Of a DNA stretch of 64,000 nucleotides, positions 1 to 7,924 are shown one piece after another. Each line of letters opens with the position of its first letter. The stretch's first letter is position 1. The DNA is from Streptomyces sp. NBC_01142 (GTDB lineage: Bacteria > Actinomycetota > Actinomycetes > Streptomycetales > Streptomycetaceae). The stretch spans positions 3,410,001 through 3,474,000 of the forward strand of contig NZ_JAPEOR010000001.1 of assembly GCF_026341125.1 (NCBI RefSeq). The letters run 5' to 3'. Both the position numbers and the translations under genes were made by a program. The notes under the pieces are model-generated. The model saw only the letters and a list, made by a program, of their open reading frames with translations. It was not told the origin of the DNA and did no database searches.

Positions 1-2
1 GT

Positions 3-272
3 GGACAGCTCAGCGCCGTCATCGACTTCGGGTGCCTGGGCCTGGGCGATCCCGCCGTCGACTTGATCGCGGCGTGGTACCTGCTGCCCGCCGATGCGCG
101 CAGTGTCTTCCGTACCGCCCTGGGGGCCGATGACGCGAGCTGGGCGCGAGGCCGTGGCTGGGCGCTGTCGATCGCGCTCATGGAACTCCGGTACTACCGC
201 GACACGAACCCGGTGATGGCGTCCATCGCGCGACACGTCATCCATCAAGTCCTTGCTGAACGGCGATGCTGA
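3..272 (+). CDS. Aminoglycoside phosphotransferase-like protein, C-terminal part
   Basis: The reading frame is open from the first base and ends at the stop at 270-272, so the N-terminus lies outside the window. The visible 89 residues begin with VIDFGCLGLGDPAVDL, the magnesium-binding 'IDFG..GxGDPAxDL' motif of APH/choline-kinase-fold phosphotransferases. They continue with the usual helical C-terminal lobe (AAWYLL, then a region around RGWALSIALMEL). The catalytic HGD motif is not in view. Such proteins transfer phosphate from ATP or GTP to a small hydroxylated substrate; the substrate cannot be told from this fragment, and antibiotic resistance should not be assumed. A hairpin at 499-522 is the first terminator-like structure downstream. 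Confidence 0.8.
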   Translation, partial: GQLSAVIDFGCLGLGDPAVDLIAAWYLLPADARSVFRTALGADDASWARGRGWALSIALMELRYYRDTNPVMASIARHVIHQVLAERRC

Positions 273-940
273 GCACTCCGCGGACACGAACCACCTACGA
301 ACTTGTGAACATCACCCATGCGGGGGCCGAACCGGCGCTACTCAACCCGTTGTTCTGTGCCGTCGCAGATGTGAGCGTTGTCACCAGTGATTGATGCACC
401 TGACTGACCCACGTCCGGCCGACCGCTGAGTTCCTGGCTGTTCGAGGCAGGACAGTACGCCGCCGAGTGCCACACCGATAGCCGCACAAAGATCAGCAGG
501 CCCGGCGCGAGTGCGCCGGGCCCGATGTCGTATTGAGTGGGTTGTTGACACAACTCGCTGGCCTGCACGTATGACCTGGGCTGGGAGGCTCCTGCACAGG
601 CTAAGCAGTGCTGTGAGCACAGCGATTTGCCTGCCCTTGCGGACCGCCGGGATCGCGGCGCCGGATGTGAAAGCAGGCTGCACGAGACGGTGCAAGGCGG
701 CACGACCGTGGCGTCGCCCGGATGGGCCCCCACTCCGTCTCGCGTTCAGCCAAGCGCTCGGACCAGGCCCGCAGCTCGTCTGACCCGGATCGCGGCCCAG
801 CCGCCGCACCCAGAAAACACGCCATGCCCGCACAGATCAGCCCTTGAGAAGCCGCTTCAACACGCGCATTCAATAGAGAATTCATCGCCCTGGGGACCTG
901 ATGATCGGCTCCGGCAACACCCGCAACATGGCCCCCCCTC
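273..940. other. Stretch without a supported gene
   Basis: I see no reading frame here with normal Streptomyces codon bias. Several overlapping frames are open, but they are low-complexity Arg/Ser/Pro shadows with no recognisable motif. The only clear structure is the hairpin at 499-522. The region reads as decayed DNA between the phosphotransferase and the two gene remnants that follow. Confidence 0.5.
499..522. terminator. Hairpin, likely terminator
   Basis: A perfect 10-bp GC-only stem (ggcccggcgc / gcgccgggcc) with loop gagt. There is no U-run, as is common in Streptomyces terminators. It lies 227 bp after the phosphotransferase stop, so it may end that transcript, although some other gene may once have lain between. 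Confidence 0.45.
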
Positions 941-1204
941 GTCGCCGCCTGGAAGCAGGCCCTCCACCTGGCCACCAACAACTCCACCTCCTACGACAAG
1001 GGCCTCAACCTCCACCGCAACGGCGCCATCGCCCAGATCCACGCGCAACCCGGCCGCCTGGCCGCCGCCGCGAAGAAGGCCACCCACCGAGCCGTCCTGT
1101 TCCTTCCCGCACTGACCGACACCCAGTGGGACACCCTCGCCAGCCGCCTCGCCGGCAACCCCCAAGCCGTCGCCGACCTGCTGGCCAACAGGGTCCCCGC
1201 GGCC
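941..1204 (+). pseudogene. Fragment resembling the N-terminal part of a SWIM zinc-finger protein
   Basis: The frame beginning at 941 has no start codon but reads like real coding sequence: VAAWKQALHLAT, then SYDKGLNLHRNGAIAQI, QPGRLAAAAKK, LPALTDTQWDTLASRLA and AVADLLANRVP. This order (Trp-rich start, 'SxxxGxxxxRxGxV', 'PGxxxAxVxGS', 'LxDxQWxxxxxxLA', 'LLAGxxP') matches my memory of the N-terminal half of actinobacterial SWIM-domain proteins. The Cys/His SWIM motif itself is absent. Similarity stops near 1,204, exactly where a different coding fragment begins on the other strand, so this looks like a truncated remnant. The family call is a recollection rather than a search result. Confidence 0.35.
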
Positions 1205-1205
1205 A

Positions 1206-1430
1206 TCCGTGCTCCAGGACACGCCGCGCGACCTGAGGCAGCTCAGTCTCAGATACCTGCCGAAGGCTCTCGTCGATTCGTGTGCGCTTGCTCCCCGCCT
1301 CCGGGGGAACCGGCGGCATGCCCAACTGTGCGCAGACCGGGGTCAACTCACGGTGCGTCAGGGTGCCAAGACCCGCGACGACCTCGCCTACCAGTGTGCG
1401 CAGCGCCGAAACATCCCTGCCGTCCGCCAT
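1206..1430 (-). pseudogene. 5' fragment of an unrecognised gene
   Basis: On the minus strand an ATG at 1430-1428 opens a frame starting MADGRDVSALRTLVGEVV and continuing LTHRELTPVCAQLGMPPVP, GSKRTRIDESLRQV and ELPQVARRVLEHG. The helical, Leu-rich pattern and clean codon use suggest a true N-terminal domain of about 75 residues. After about 1,206 the frame runs into the reverse complement of the SWIM-like fragment and loses any protein character. The 'LTHREL..LGLP..GSKR' pattern recalls N-terminal domains found in some abortive-infection and HEPN-type proteins, but I cannot name the family. Confidence 0.35.
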
Positions 1431-1730
1431 GGGTGGATGGTCCCAGAAACCGGGGGAATCCTGCAGGGGAACTGGAGGCGGCGAGGCACATGGAGGATCC
1501 GAACGGCCGCCGGGCTTCGTGCCGCATCTGACGGAACGTGACCTGTGTGCAGGCGGACCGGGCAAAAGACTTCTCGCGCTGCGGCCCGGGCGGTGCCACA
1601 GCAGCTCTGACGCCCAAGCACTATTTCGTTACGACCACGCGTGGTGCCACACGGTGGTCGGCGCCTTCGCAACCAGCGGCTCTGGGCGGCCGGCACTGCG
1701 GTCCGCACGCAAGAGTGGGGGTGCCGAAGG
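1431..1730. other. Intergenic stretch, nothing recognised
   Basis: Three hundred bases between the 5' fragment and the stop of the XRE regulator. I find no supported gene, repeat or clear terminator hairpin here. Confidence 0.4.
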
Positions 1731-3143
1731 TCAGGTGAGTGCGCCGACGCGGTGAGCGAAGGACCGTACGCCGGGCAGGGTGCGGTCGTGGCGGAGCAGA
1801 CCGCCGGCCATGGTGCGTACCGCGCCGCGGCGTACTTCTTGCGGGGCGGCTTCCTCGGCGGCGAGGAGGGCGCGGTAGCAGTTGCCGGGTTTGTTCCACT
1901 GGTCGAAGGAGCGGGCGACGTCGATCCAGTACCGGGCCCGGCGCTCCGCTGTGGGCAGCTGGGCGGTGTTGACCTGGCGGGCGTGGTCGATGGCGGTTCC
2001 GGCGTCGCCGAGGAGGTGGCTGATGGAGATCTGGTGCAGCAGGACCTGGGAGGGGCCGAAGAACGCCGTCCCGGCCGGTGACTGGTCCGCGCCCAGCTGC
2101 TTCGCGGTGGCCTCCGCTTCGGCGATCAGGGTGTGCGCGGCCTGCCGGTCGCCTTGTTTCGCGGCGGTGTAGGCGGCGGTCACGTACAGGTTCCCCTGTA
2201 CCGAGAGGCGCTGGGGTTCGGGGGTAGTGCGGTTGGAGGCCAGGTGCTGGGCGGCGGTGACGGCGACGTCGGTGGCCCGCGCGTAGTGGCCCTGGCGGCG
2301 CCAGGAACTGGAGACCATGCGGTGTGCTTCGGCGACGGTGAGGGCGTCGGCTCCTGAGAGGGCGGCGGTCAGAGCGCGGTCGGCGGTGACGGCGGCCAGT
2401 CCGTCCTCGCCGAGTTTGATGCACAGCCGGGTCGCGATGCTGTAGAGCTCGGCGACCGCCGTCGCCGACTGCCCCTGCGCGTCGGCGTGTTCGCGGCCAA
2501 GCGCCTGGGCGAGGGCGATACGGGAGGGCAGGGCTCGGGCGAGGGCGTCGTAGCGGCAGGTCCCGAAGTCCCGGCGGGAGGCGTCCACCGCCGCGGTGAC
2601 CGCCGCGCGGGTCGGTTCGCCGACGGGTGTGCCGCCGCGGTGCAGGAGGAGGTCCTCCAGTCCGGTCAGCGCCGGACGGGCCGCCGCCGGGCCTGCGGAC
2701 GCGCCACCGAGGAGGGTGCCTGCGGTGGTGGCGGCCAGGCCGGCCAGGAGGTTGCGGCGTCGCACCGGGTCCTCACCCTCTCCCTCGTCACCGAACACGT
2801 CTCGTGCGTCTCGTCCGGCCACCCTAGTCCCACCGGCAGGCGGGTGGGCCACGACGCCGGGAGCGGGCGGGGGCGCGTGTCGGGCGGCCAGGCCCAGGAG
2901 TTGCGGCGGGATGCTGAGGACATCGGCGATCCGTTGGAGCAGCAGCATGTCGCGCATGGGCTGCTTGCCGCGTTCCATGCGGGAGATGGACGCGGCGGTG
3001 TACCCGGTCGCCGTTCCGAGCTGTGCCTGGGTGAGTTCGGCCGCGCGGCGGGCCAGGCGCACGACCGCCCCCGCCTCGCCGCGGGTGATGGCCTCGCGCA
3101 TTTCTGGGGTGTGCCAGATGGGGTGGGTGTCGTGTAGGGCCAC
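1731..3143 (-). CDS. XRE-family transcriptional regulator with TPR-like sensor region
   Basis: A 470-residue DNA-binding regulator. Residues about 27-85 form an XRE/Cro helix-turn-helix (VRLARRAAELTQAQLG, then TAASISRMERGKQPMRD). A linker leads to a twin-arginine-like stretch with a hydrophobic run near residues 125-150 (RRRNLLAGLAATTAGTLLGG), a common quirk of this Streptomyces family that probably is not a true export signal here. The remaining 300 residues are alanine-rich paired helices resembling TPR repeats. It is divergent from the glycosyltransferase operon starting at 3,344, sharing a 200-bp promoter region, and is the obvious candidate to control it. The ATG at 3141-3143 gives a normal family length. 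Confidence 0.85.
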   Translation of the reverse strand: MALHDTHPIWHTPEMREAITRGEAGAVVRLARRAAELTQAQLGTATGYTAASISRMERGKQPMRDMLLLQRIADVLSIPPQLLGLAARHAPPPAPGVVAHPPAGGTRVAGRDARDVFGDEGEGEDPVRRRNLLAGLAATTAGTLLGGASAGPAAARPALTGLEDLLLHRGGTPVGEPTRAAVTAAVDASRRDFGTCRYDALARALPSRIALAQALGREHADAQGQSATAVAELYSIATRLCIKLGEDGLAAVTADRALTAALSGADALTVAEAHRMVSSSWRRQGHYARATDVAVTAAQHLASNRTTPEPQRLSVQGNLYVTAAYTAAKQGDRQAAHTLIAEAEATAKQLGADQSPAGTAFFGPSQVLLHQISISHLLGDAGTAIDHARQVNTAQLPTAERRARYWIDVARSFDQWNKPGNCYRALLAAEEAAPQEVRRGAVRTMAGGLLRHDRTLPGVRSFAHRVGALT

Positions 3144-3343
3144 GGCCCGCTGCCTTCCGCCGGTGCTGCGGCAATCATCCCGCCAACACGGGTCAGCGTA
3201 CGGGTTTTTGTACGTCGCTCACACCCCGTGCACACCGTGTACGCGATGCGTGGTCGCCCCTGACCCCGGCCGGTGAGCGGCGGTTGTCTGCCTGAACGGA
3301 CGGTCCGAGACCCGGACCTCCGCACATGGGAGGCAGGGACATC
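3144..3343. promoter_or_regulatory. Divergent promoter region of XRE regulator and glycosyltransferase operon
   Basis: The 200-bp gap between two divergent genes holds an imperfect dyad around 3,199-3,216 (gtacgggtttttgtac, outer arms gtac/gtac) and a second gtgcacaccgtgtac near 3,230. These are plausible operators for the neighbouring XRE protein, but only weakly supported. A GGAGG ribosome site lies at 3,329-3,333. Confidence 0.3.
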
Positions 3344-4507
3344 ATGCGTGTGCTGTATCTGCTCAACATCTCCAACCCCGACCGGCTGGCCGCCGACTCG
3401 GGCTGGATCTTCGCCGACCTGTTGGCCCCGGCTCTGGCGGACGCCGGTGCCGAGGTGACGGTCGCATCCCCGGCGCCGGCCGGGGACACGCGGGCCGTGT
3501 TCCACCGTACGAGGGTGCACGGCACGAAGTACCGGGCCCGGTTCGGCGCCGACATCGGTGAACTGGCGTCGATGATCCGGGCCGCGAAGCCGGATGTGGT
3601 GGTGGCCAACCAGATCGAGGAAGCCCCCGCCGTGCGCGCGGCCCTGCTGGAAGCCGGGTCAGGCGCCCTGCTGGCGGGGTACTGCCACTACCTGCCCTTC
3701 TCCCTCACCGGCGGCGGACGGGTCGTGCTGGATCCGTCGCTGGACGACGGAGGGCTCGGGCGCAGTGTGCTGCTGGCGTTCGCCGCGGGCGTGTCCGCCT
3801 GCGACCGGGTGATGGTCCACTCCGCCACGGCCGCGTCCTGGGTATCGGCGGCCACCGCCCAGGTGGGCGTCGATGTCGCCGGCCGGATGCGGGTGGTTCC
3901 CCCGCCGCGCGACGGGCGCCTGGTCCGCGACCCCGCCACCGTCACCGCTGCGGACCGTACCGGTGCGGGGGCGATCGGGGTGTACAATCACCGGCTCTAC
4001 GCGCACTACGGCACCGGGCGGTTCGTGGACCTGGCCAGGGAGCTGACCGCGTCGGGGCTGGTGCGGGTGCGGGTGATGGACCTCTTCGGCACACGGCGGG
4101 CCGAGCGCTCAGGGCTGGACGACAGCCCCGAGCGGATGCGCGACCAACTGGCCGCGATGGCGCATGTCCAGGTGGTCTCCGACCGGGGCGACCGGATCCG
4201 CTACCGGCAGCTACTGGCCGGCGCCTGCTTCGGCATCGCCCCCTTCCGCCCCGGCTGCCCCTGGTCGATGTCGGTGATCGACTGCCAGGGCATGGGCCTG
4301 CCGGTGATATCCCCGCGCATGGGCTGGCTCGCCGAACACATCGCCCCCGCCCTGCACTTCACCACCACCGCTGAGGCGGTCGCCCTGGCCGAACGCCTGG
4401 CCACCGACGACGCCTTCCACGCCGAACACGCCCGGCGCGCGTTCGCCTCCACCACCCGCCTCACCCCGGCCTCCGTGGCGGCGTCCTACCTGGAGGCGGT
4501 CGCATGA
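3344..4507 (+). CDS. GT-B fold glycosyltransferase (GT4-like)
   Basis: A 387-residue predicted glycosyltransferase. The N-terminal Rossmann half starts MRVLYLLNISNP and contains a 'PDVVVANQ' strand; the C-terminal half carries the donor-site block FGIAPFRPGCPWSMSVIDCQ followed by MGLPVISPRMGW and a closing helix. This is the E/D-x7-E-like region of GT4 enzymes, with Asp in place of the last Glu. I chose the ATG at 3344 over the in-frame ATG at 3326 because GGAGG at 3329-3333 is well placed for it. It is the first gene of a coupled operon, ending in an ATGA overlap with the next gene. Donor and acceptor are unknown. Confidence 0.75.
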   Translation: MRVLYLLNISNPDRLAADSGWIFADLLAPALADAGAEVTVASPAPAGDTRAVFHRTRVHGTKYRARFGADIGELASMIRAAKPDVVVANQIEEAPAVRAALLEAGSGALLAGYCHYLPFSLTGGGRVVLDPSLDDGGLGRSVLLAFAAGVSACDRVMVHSATAASWVSAATAQVGVDVAGRMRVVPPPRDGRLVRDPATVTAADRTGAGAIGVYNHRLYAHYGTGRFVDLARELTASGLVRVRVMDLFGTRRAERSGLDDSPERMRDQLAAMAHVQVVSDRGDRIRYRQLLAGACFGIAPFRPGCPWSMSVIDCQGMGLPVISPRMGWLAEHIAPALHFTTTAEAVALAERLATDDAFHAEHARRAFASTTRLTPASVAASYLEAVA

Positions 4508-5211
4508 ACCAGTTTGACGCGGTGTTCCTCTCCTACGACGAGCCCTTCGCCCACCGCCTCCACACCCGCCTGGAGCGGGCGCTCGGCGTACCGGTGAAGC
4601 GCCTGCACGGCGTGCACGGAATGCGGCGCGCCTACCGGCTGTGCGCGGAGGTCGTGGACGCGGAGCAGTTCTTCCTCGCCGACGGCGACTTCGACATCCA
4701 CTCCGCCTTCAACATCTCGGTTATCGGGCCCTTGGAGGAGGGGGTGTCAATGCGGGTGTGGCGGGCCGTCAACCCGGTCACCGGCCACGCGTACGGGTAT
4801 GGCGGACTCAAGCTGGTGCGGCGTACCGCGCTGCGGCAGATGGGCGACGCGGTCGATGTGCTGGCCGCCCTGCCCGGCAAGACCGAATTCGCCCGGGAGA
4901 GTGCCGGGGTCACGCGGTTCAACCAGAGCCCGTTCCACGCGTGGAAGGCCGGGTTCCGTGAGTGCGCGATGCTCACGCGCGGCAGCGAGTACGGCATGAG
5001 CGCCGGACGTGCCACAGCACGGATCCGTGCCTGGACCAGTGCCCGGGAAGGCGAGTACGCGCCGTACGTCGCCTCCGGTGCCCGCCACGGCATCGTCTTC
5101 GCCCGCCAGGCCGCCGCCGACCGGAAGGCGTTCGAGCACCTCAACGACCCAGCCTGGCTTCGCGCACGGTTCACCGCCGTGCACGGGACACCCGAGGGGA
5201 TGAGGCCATGA
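4504..5211 (+). CDS. GT-A-like nucleotide-sugar transferase (unassigned family)
   Basis: A 235-residue protein opening FDAVFLSYDEPFAHR, followed by VKRLHGVHGMRRAYRLC and FFLADGDFDIHSAFNI. The acidic 'DGDFD' after a hydrophobic strand is the expected metal/nucleotide-binding DxD site of GT-A enzymes, and the opening 'FDAVFxSYxEPxA' is shared with a glycosyltransferase-like family that I recall also from phage genomes. A later GYGGLKLVRR fits the acceptor-side loop. It overlaps both neighbours by four bases (ATGA), so the three proteins are probably made together. Its chemistry is inferred from the fold only. Confidence 0.6.
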   Translation: MNQFDAVFLSYDEPFAHRLHTRLERALGVPVKRLHGVHGMRRAYRLCAEVVDAEQFFLADGDFDIHSAFNISVIGPLEEGVSMRVWRAVNPVTGHAYGYGGLKLVRRTALRQMGDAVDVLAALPGKTEFARESAGVTRFNQSPFHAWKAGFRECAMLTRGSEYGMSAGRATARIRAWTSAREGEYAPYVASGARHGIVFARQAAADRKAFEHLNDPAWLRARFTAVHGTPEGMRP

Positions 5212-6476
5212 ACAGCACCCCGAACCACCAAGATCCCCCACTCCACGGGCCCCTGGTGTTGATCGAGCCGTACGCGTACCGGCTGGGCGGACACCATCAG
5301 CACGCACTGCTCGCCCTCGCCCAGGCCTGCCCCGGCACACTGGTGATCGCTCCCAACGGCATCGCCCAGCAGACAGCCGCCGGACTCCGCGACACCGAGG
5401 CACAGCTGGTCACCGGAGCGAGCGGACCGTACGCGTGTCTCCTGCTGCGGATCTCGGGCCTGCTGGCCCGGCTCTCCTGGATCGCCCAACGGGTCTTCCG
5501 CTCCCACCGCTGGCCGCATGCGGTGCGGCGGAGCCCGCACCAGATCACCCTGATCGCACAGTGTCTGGTGGAGGCCGCCGCACTGCGGACCGCCCGCCGC
5601 CACGGCACGGGTGCGGGGACGGTGGTGATCCTGAGCGGCAGCGAGGCCCTCCACGGGGCCGCCGCGCTCCTGGGCGGACTGCCTCACCTGCGGTTCATCC
5701 ACGAAGTGCTCACCACCGAGGACCCGCCGCTGCACCTGCTCGGACGGCTCACCCGCGGCGGCGAGCGGCGGGTGGTCGCCCTGTGCCCGACCACCGCGGT
5801 CCGCGACCAGGTCGACCGGCTTTTCCCCGGCCTGGCGTCGGTGGTGCGGGCGTTCGCGGTCGACGACGGTTGCCGCCTCACCGACGGTGAACGCCATGGT
5901 GGCCGGGCCGCCTTCGCTATCCCCCCGGCGGAAGCAGCGGTGTGCCTGGTCGGAGGCTGGTGGCCGCACAAGGACATCGGGGTGATCGGCGCGGCGCTCG
6001 GCCGGCTGAAGGAACCGCTGCACCTGATCGTCGCGGGCCACCCGCTCGACGACACCGTGCTCGCCCGCTGGCAGGCCCTGCCGAACGTCCACCTCCACAC
6101 CGAACCGGGACCGCTCAGCGAACCCGTGCTCAGGCTGGTCTACGCGGCGGCCGATGCCGCCCTGGTGGCCCGCCACTCAGGGGTGGGCAAGGAGTCCGGG
6201 CTCGTGATGGACACGGCTCGCTACGGTGTGCCGCTGATTGTTTCCGACCATGACCCGGATCTCAGCCAACGGCTGCGGGACCAGTCCTGGGCCCGGATCT
6301 TCCCCGCCGGCGACGCCGCTTCGCTCGCCAGGGTTCTGGAGGACCTGGTGCGCCAGCCCTTCGACATGCCCGGTCCCGAAGCGCCGAAGGTCCTGGACCT
6401 GCGGAGTGCCGCCGAGCAGGCCCGGTACCTGACACAGTCCGCGCTCGGTCTGCGCGGGAAGGGGGCGGGATGCTGA
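5208..6476 (+). CDS. GT-B fold glycosyltransferase
   Basis: A 422-residue predicted transferase beginning MNSTPNHQDP. The frame is open further upstream, but the ATG at 5208 overlaps the previous stop (ATGA) and fits the operon. Features include EPYAYRLGGHHQHALLALA at the start of the first Rossmann domain, VCLVGGWWPHKDIGVI where the second domain begins, LHLIVAGHP, and a donor-site region ALVARHSGVGKESGLVMDTA with a Glu in the position typical of retaining GT-B enzymes, then YGVPLIVSDHD. It is soluble and lacks a signal peptide. It probably works on the same product as the two preceding proteins. Confidence 0.72.
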   Translation: MNSTPNHQDPPLHGPLVLIEPYAYRLGGHHQHALLALAQACPGTLVIAPNGIAQQTAAGLRDTEAQLVTGASGPYACLLLRISGLLARLSWIAQRVFRSHRWPHAVRRSPHQITLIAQCLVEAAALRTARRHGTGAGTVVILSGSEALHGAAALLGGLPHLRFIHEVLTTEDPPLHLLGRLTRGGERRVVALCPTTAVRDQVDRLFPGLASVVRAFAVDDGCRLTDGERHGGRAAFAIPPAEAAVCLVGGWWPHKDIGVIGAALGRLKEPLHLIVAGHPLDDTVLARWQALPNVHLHTEPGPLSEPVLRLVYAAADAALVARHSGVGKESGLVMDTARYGVPLIVSDHDPDLSQRLRDQSWARIFPAGDAASLARVLEDLVRQPFDMPGPEAPKVLDLRSAAEQARYLTQSALGLRGKGAGC

Positions 6477-7336
6477 CGCCGACGCTGATCGCCGTGATCG
6501 GGCCCGTCGAAGCAGCCTTGCTCACCACCTGGATCAAGCACTATCGCAGGCTGGGTGTCGAACGCTTCCTGCTCACCTTCCACTTCCCCGAGCACGTCCC
6601 CGACCAGCGCCGCCACGAACTGCATGCCGTGTGCCGCCAGGCGGGCATCGTGCCTGCCGGGACCAGTAGCGGACCGTGGCACGAGCACACCAACACCCAC
6701 ATCCGCGACGCCCTACGACACCAAGCGGGGCGGGGGTGGCGCCTGTTCGCCGACGCGGACGAGTTCCACCAGTACCCCACGCACCTGCGCGAAGTCGTCG
6801 CCCAGGCCGAGCGCAGCCGCAGGCGGGTGGTGGGCGGTCTGCTCCTCGACCGCGTCTCGGCCTGCGGGCACCTGACCGACTGGAACCAGCGCGACGGCCT
6901 CGATCTCGCCTATCCGCTCGGAGGGCACCTCACCCACCGGCTCCTGCACGGCGACCCGCGCAAGATCGTCCTCGCCCGCCACGACGTCCCACTCTCCTCC
7001 GGCAACCACCGCGCGCCCGGCCACCACCCCGACCCGGACCGGCTCTGCGCGGTCCACCACTTCAAATGGCGCACCGGGATCCTGGACGACCTGCGGCGCC
7101 GAGTCCATCACTTCTCCACCGGCCTGTGGCAGGAACAGAGCCCCGCCGTACGGGACGAGGCCGAGCGGCTCCTCGCTCATGTCGGCCGGTACCAGGGCAG
7201 GGTGAACATCGCTGACCCACGCTTCGCGTTCCGCCGGGTCAGCCTGGACCTCATGCCCCACAGCTGGCCCGCCGAAGCCCGGGCCGTCCACACCGCCTGG
7301 CGACCACCCGCCACAAGCCGGGAAAGGGGACAATGA
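6470..7336 (+). CDS. Glycosyltransferase family 2/92-like protein
   Basis: A 288-residue protein starting MLTPTLIAVIGPVEAALLTTWIKHYRRLGVERFLL. This is the usual opening of the GT92/'Glyco_tranf_2_4' group, which begins with a 'xxKNExxxLxxWxxHHxxLGxxxF' pattern. The metal site is WRLFADADEFHQYP at about residue 82-95, a textbook D-x-D-E-F. A His-rich middle (HHFKWRTGILDDL) is also typical. The start overlaps the preceding gene by seven bases. It is the fourth consecutive sugar-transfer gene and the last before the P-loop kinase. Confidence 0.75.
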   Translation: MLTPTLIAVIGPVEAALLTTWIKHYRRLGVERFLLTFHFPEHVPDQRRHELHAVCRQAGIVPAGTSSGPWHEHTNTHIRDALRHQAGRGWRLFADADEFHQYPTHLREVVAQAERSRRRVVGGLLLDRVSACGHLTDWNQRDGLDLAYPLGGHLTHRLLHGDPRKIVLARHDVPLSSGNHRAPGHHPDPDRLCAVHHFKWRTGILDDLRRRVHHFSTGLWQEQSPAVRDEAERLLAHVGRYQGRVNIADPRFAFRRVSLDLMPHSWPAEARAVHTAWRPPATSRERGQ

Positions 7337-7381
7337 CGAGGCTGACCGACTGACCGACCGCTGGTGAAGGACTGAACGACA

Positions 7382-7924
7382 TTGCCACCCCTCGCGGTTC
7401 TCCTCGCCGGCCTCACCGGCTCCGGGAAGACCACCCTCGCAAAGGCCCTGGCCGCACGCGGGTTCACCCGGCTGTCCGTGGACGAGGAAGTCCACCGCCT
7501 CCACGGCCGGTACGGCGTCGACTACCCCGAGGACACCTACTTCGCCCGCGAACGCCCCGTCCTCGCAGCCGTGCGGGGGCAGTTCACAACGAACCTACGC
7601 GCCGGGCACGACGTGGTCCTCGATCACGGCCTGTGGCAGCGCGCGGACCGCGAAGCATGGAAGGAGGCCGCCCGCACAGCGGGCGGCCTCCCTGTCCTGG
7701 TCCATCTGCCCGCCCACCGTGAGGAGTTGCTGCGCCGCCTCACCGAGCGGAACCTGCGGGCCGACGCGAACGCCCTCGCCGTCACCCCCGAAGCCCTCGA
7801 CGACTTTTTTGCCCGCTTCGAACCCCCGACCGCCGACGAGAACCCGATCGCATATCCCGGCGATGCCCAGGCACTGGCTGTGCTGCTGGAACGGGCACGC
7901 GGCACAGGCCAACCAGGCTCCTAG
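7382..7924 (+). CDS. P-loop kinase (AAA_33-type small-molecule kinase)
   Basis: A 180-residue nucleotide-binding protein with Walker A GLTGSGKTTLAKAL at residues 9-22 and VVLDHGLWQRADREAWKE at about 78-95, corresponding to the Walker B and substrate region of zeta-toxin/chloramphenicol-phosphotransferase-like kinases. A C-terminal lid is rich in Arg (RRLTERNLRADAN). The start is TTG at 7382, 10 bases after a GAAGGA site; there is no ATG. It follows the glycosyltransferase operon by 45 bases in the same direction. It may phosphorylate the sugar product or a precursor; that link is inference. Its stop directly abuts a truncated transposase-like gene. Confidence 0.7.
   Translation: MPPLAVLLAGLTGSGKTTLAKALAARGFTRLSVDEEVHRLHGRYGVDYPEDTYFARERPVLAAVRGQFTTNLRAGHDVVLDHGLWQRADREAWKEAARTAGGLPVLVHLPAHREELLRRLTERNLRADANALAVTPEALDDFFARFEPPTADENPIAYPGDAQALAVLLERARGTGQPGS

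Noticed and set aside
1..272. Antibiotic-resistance gene call for the phosphotransferase fragment
   Set aside because: Only the C-terminal part is present, and the fold also covers many metabolic kinases.
857..1222. Gly/Val-rich minus-strand frame that could look like a PE-PGRS-type protein
   Set aside because: Complement of an Ala/Pro-rich coding fragment; a composition effect.
4632..6176. 514-residue minus-strand frame across two glycosyltransferase genes
   Set aside because: Spans two coupled plus-strand genes and contains no recognisable domain.
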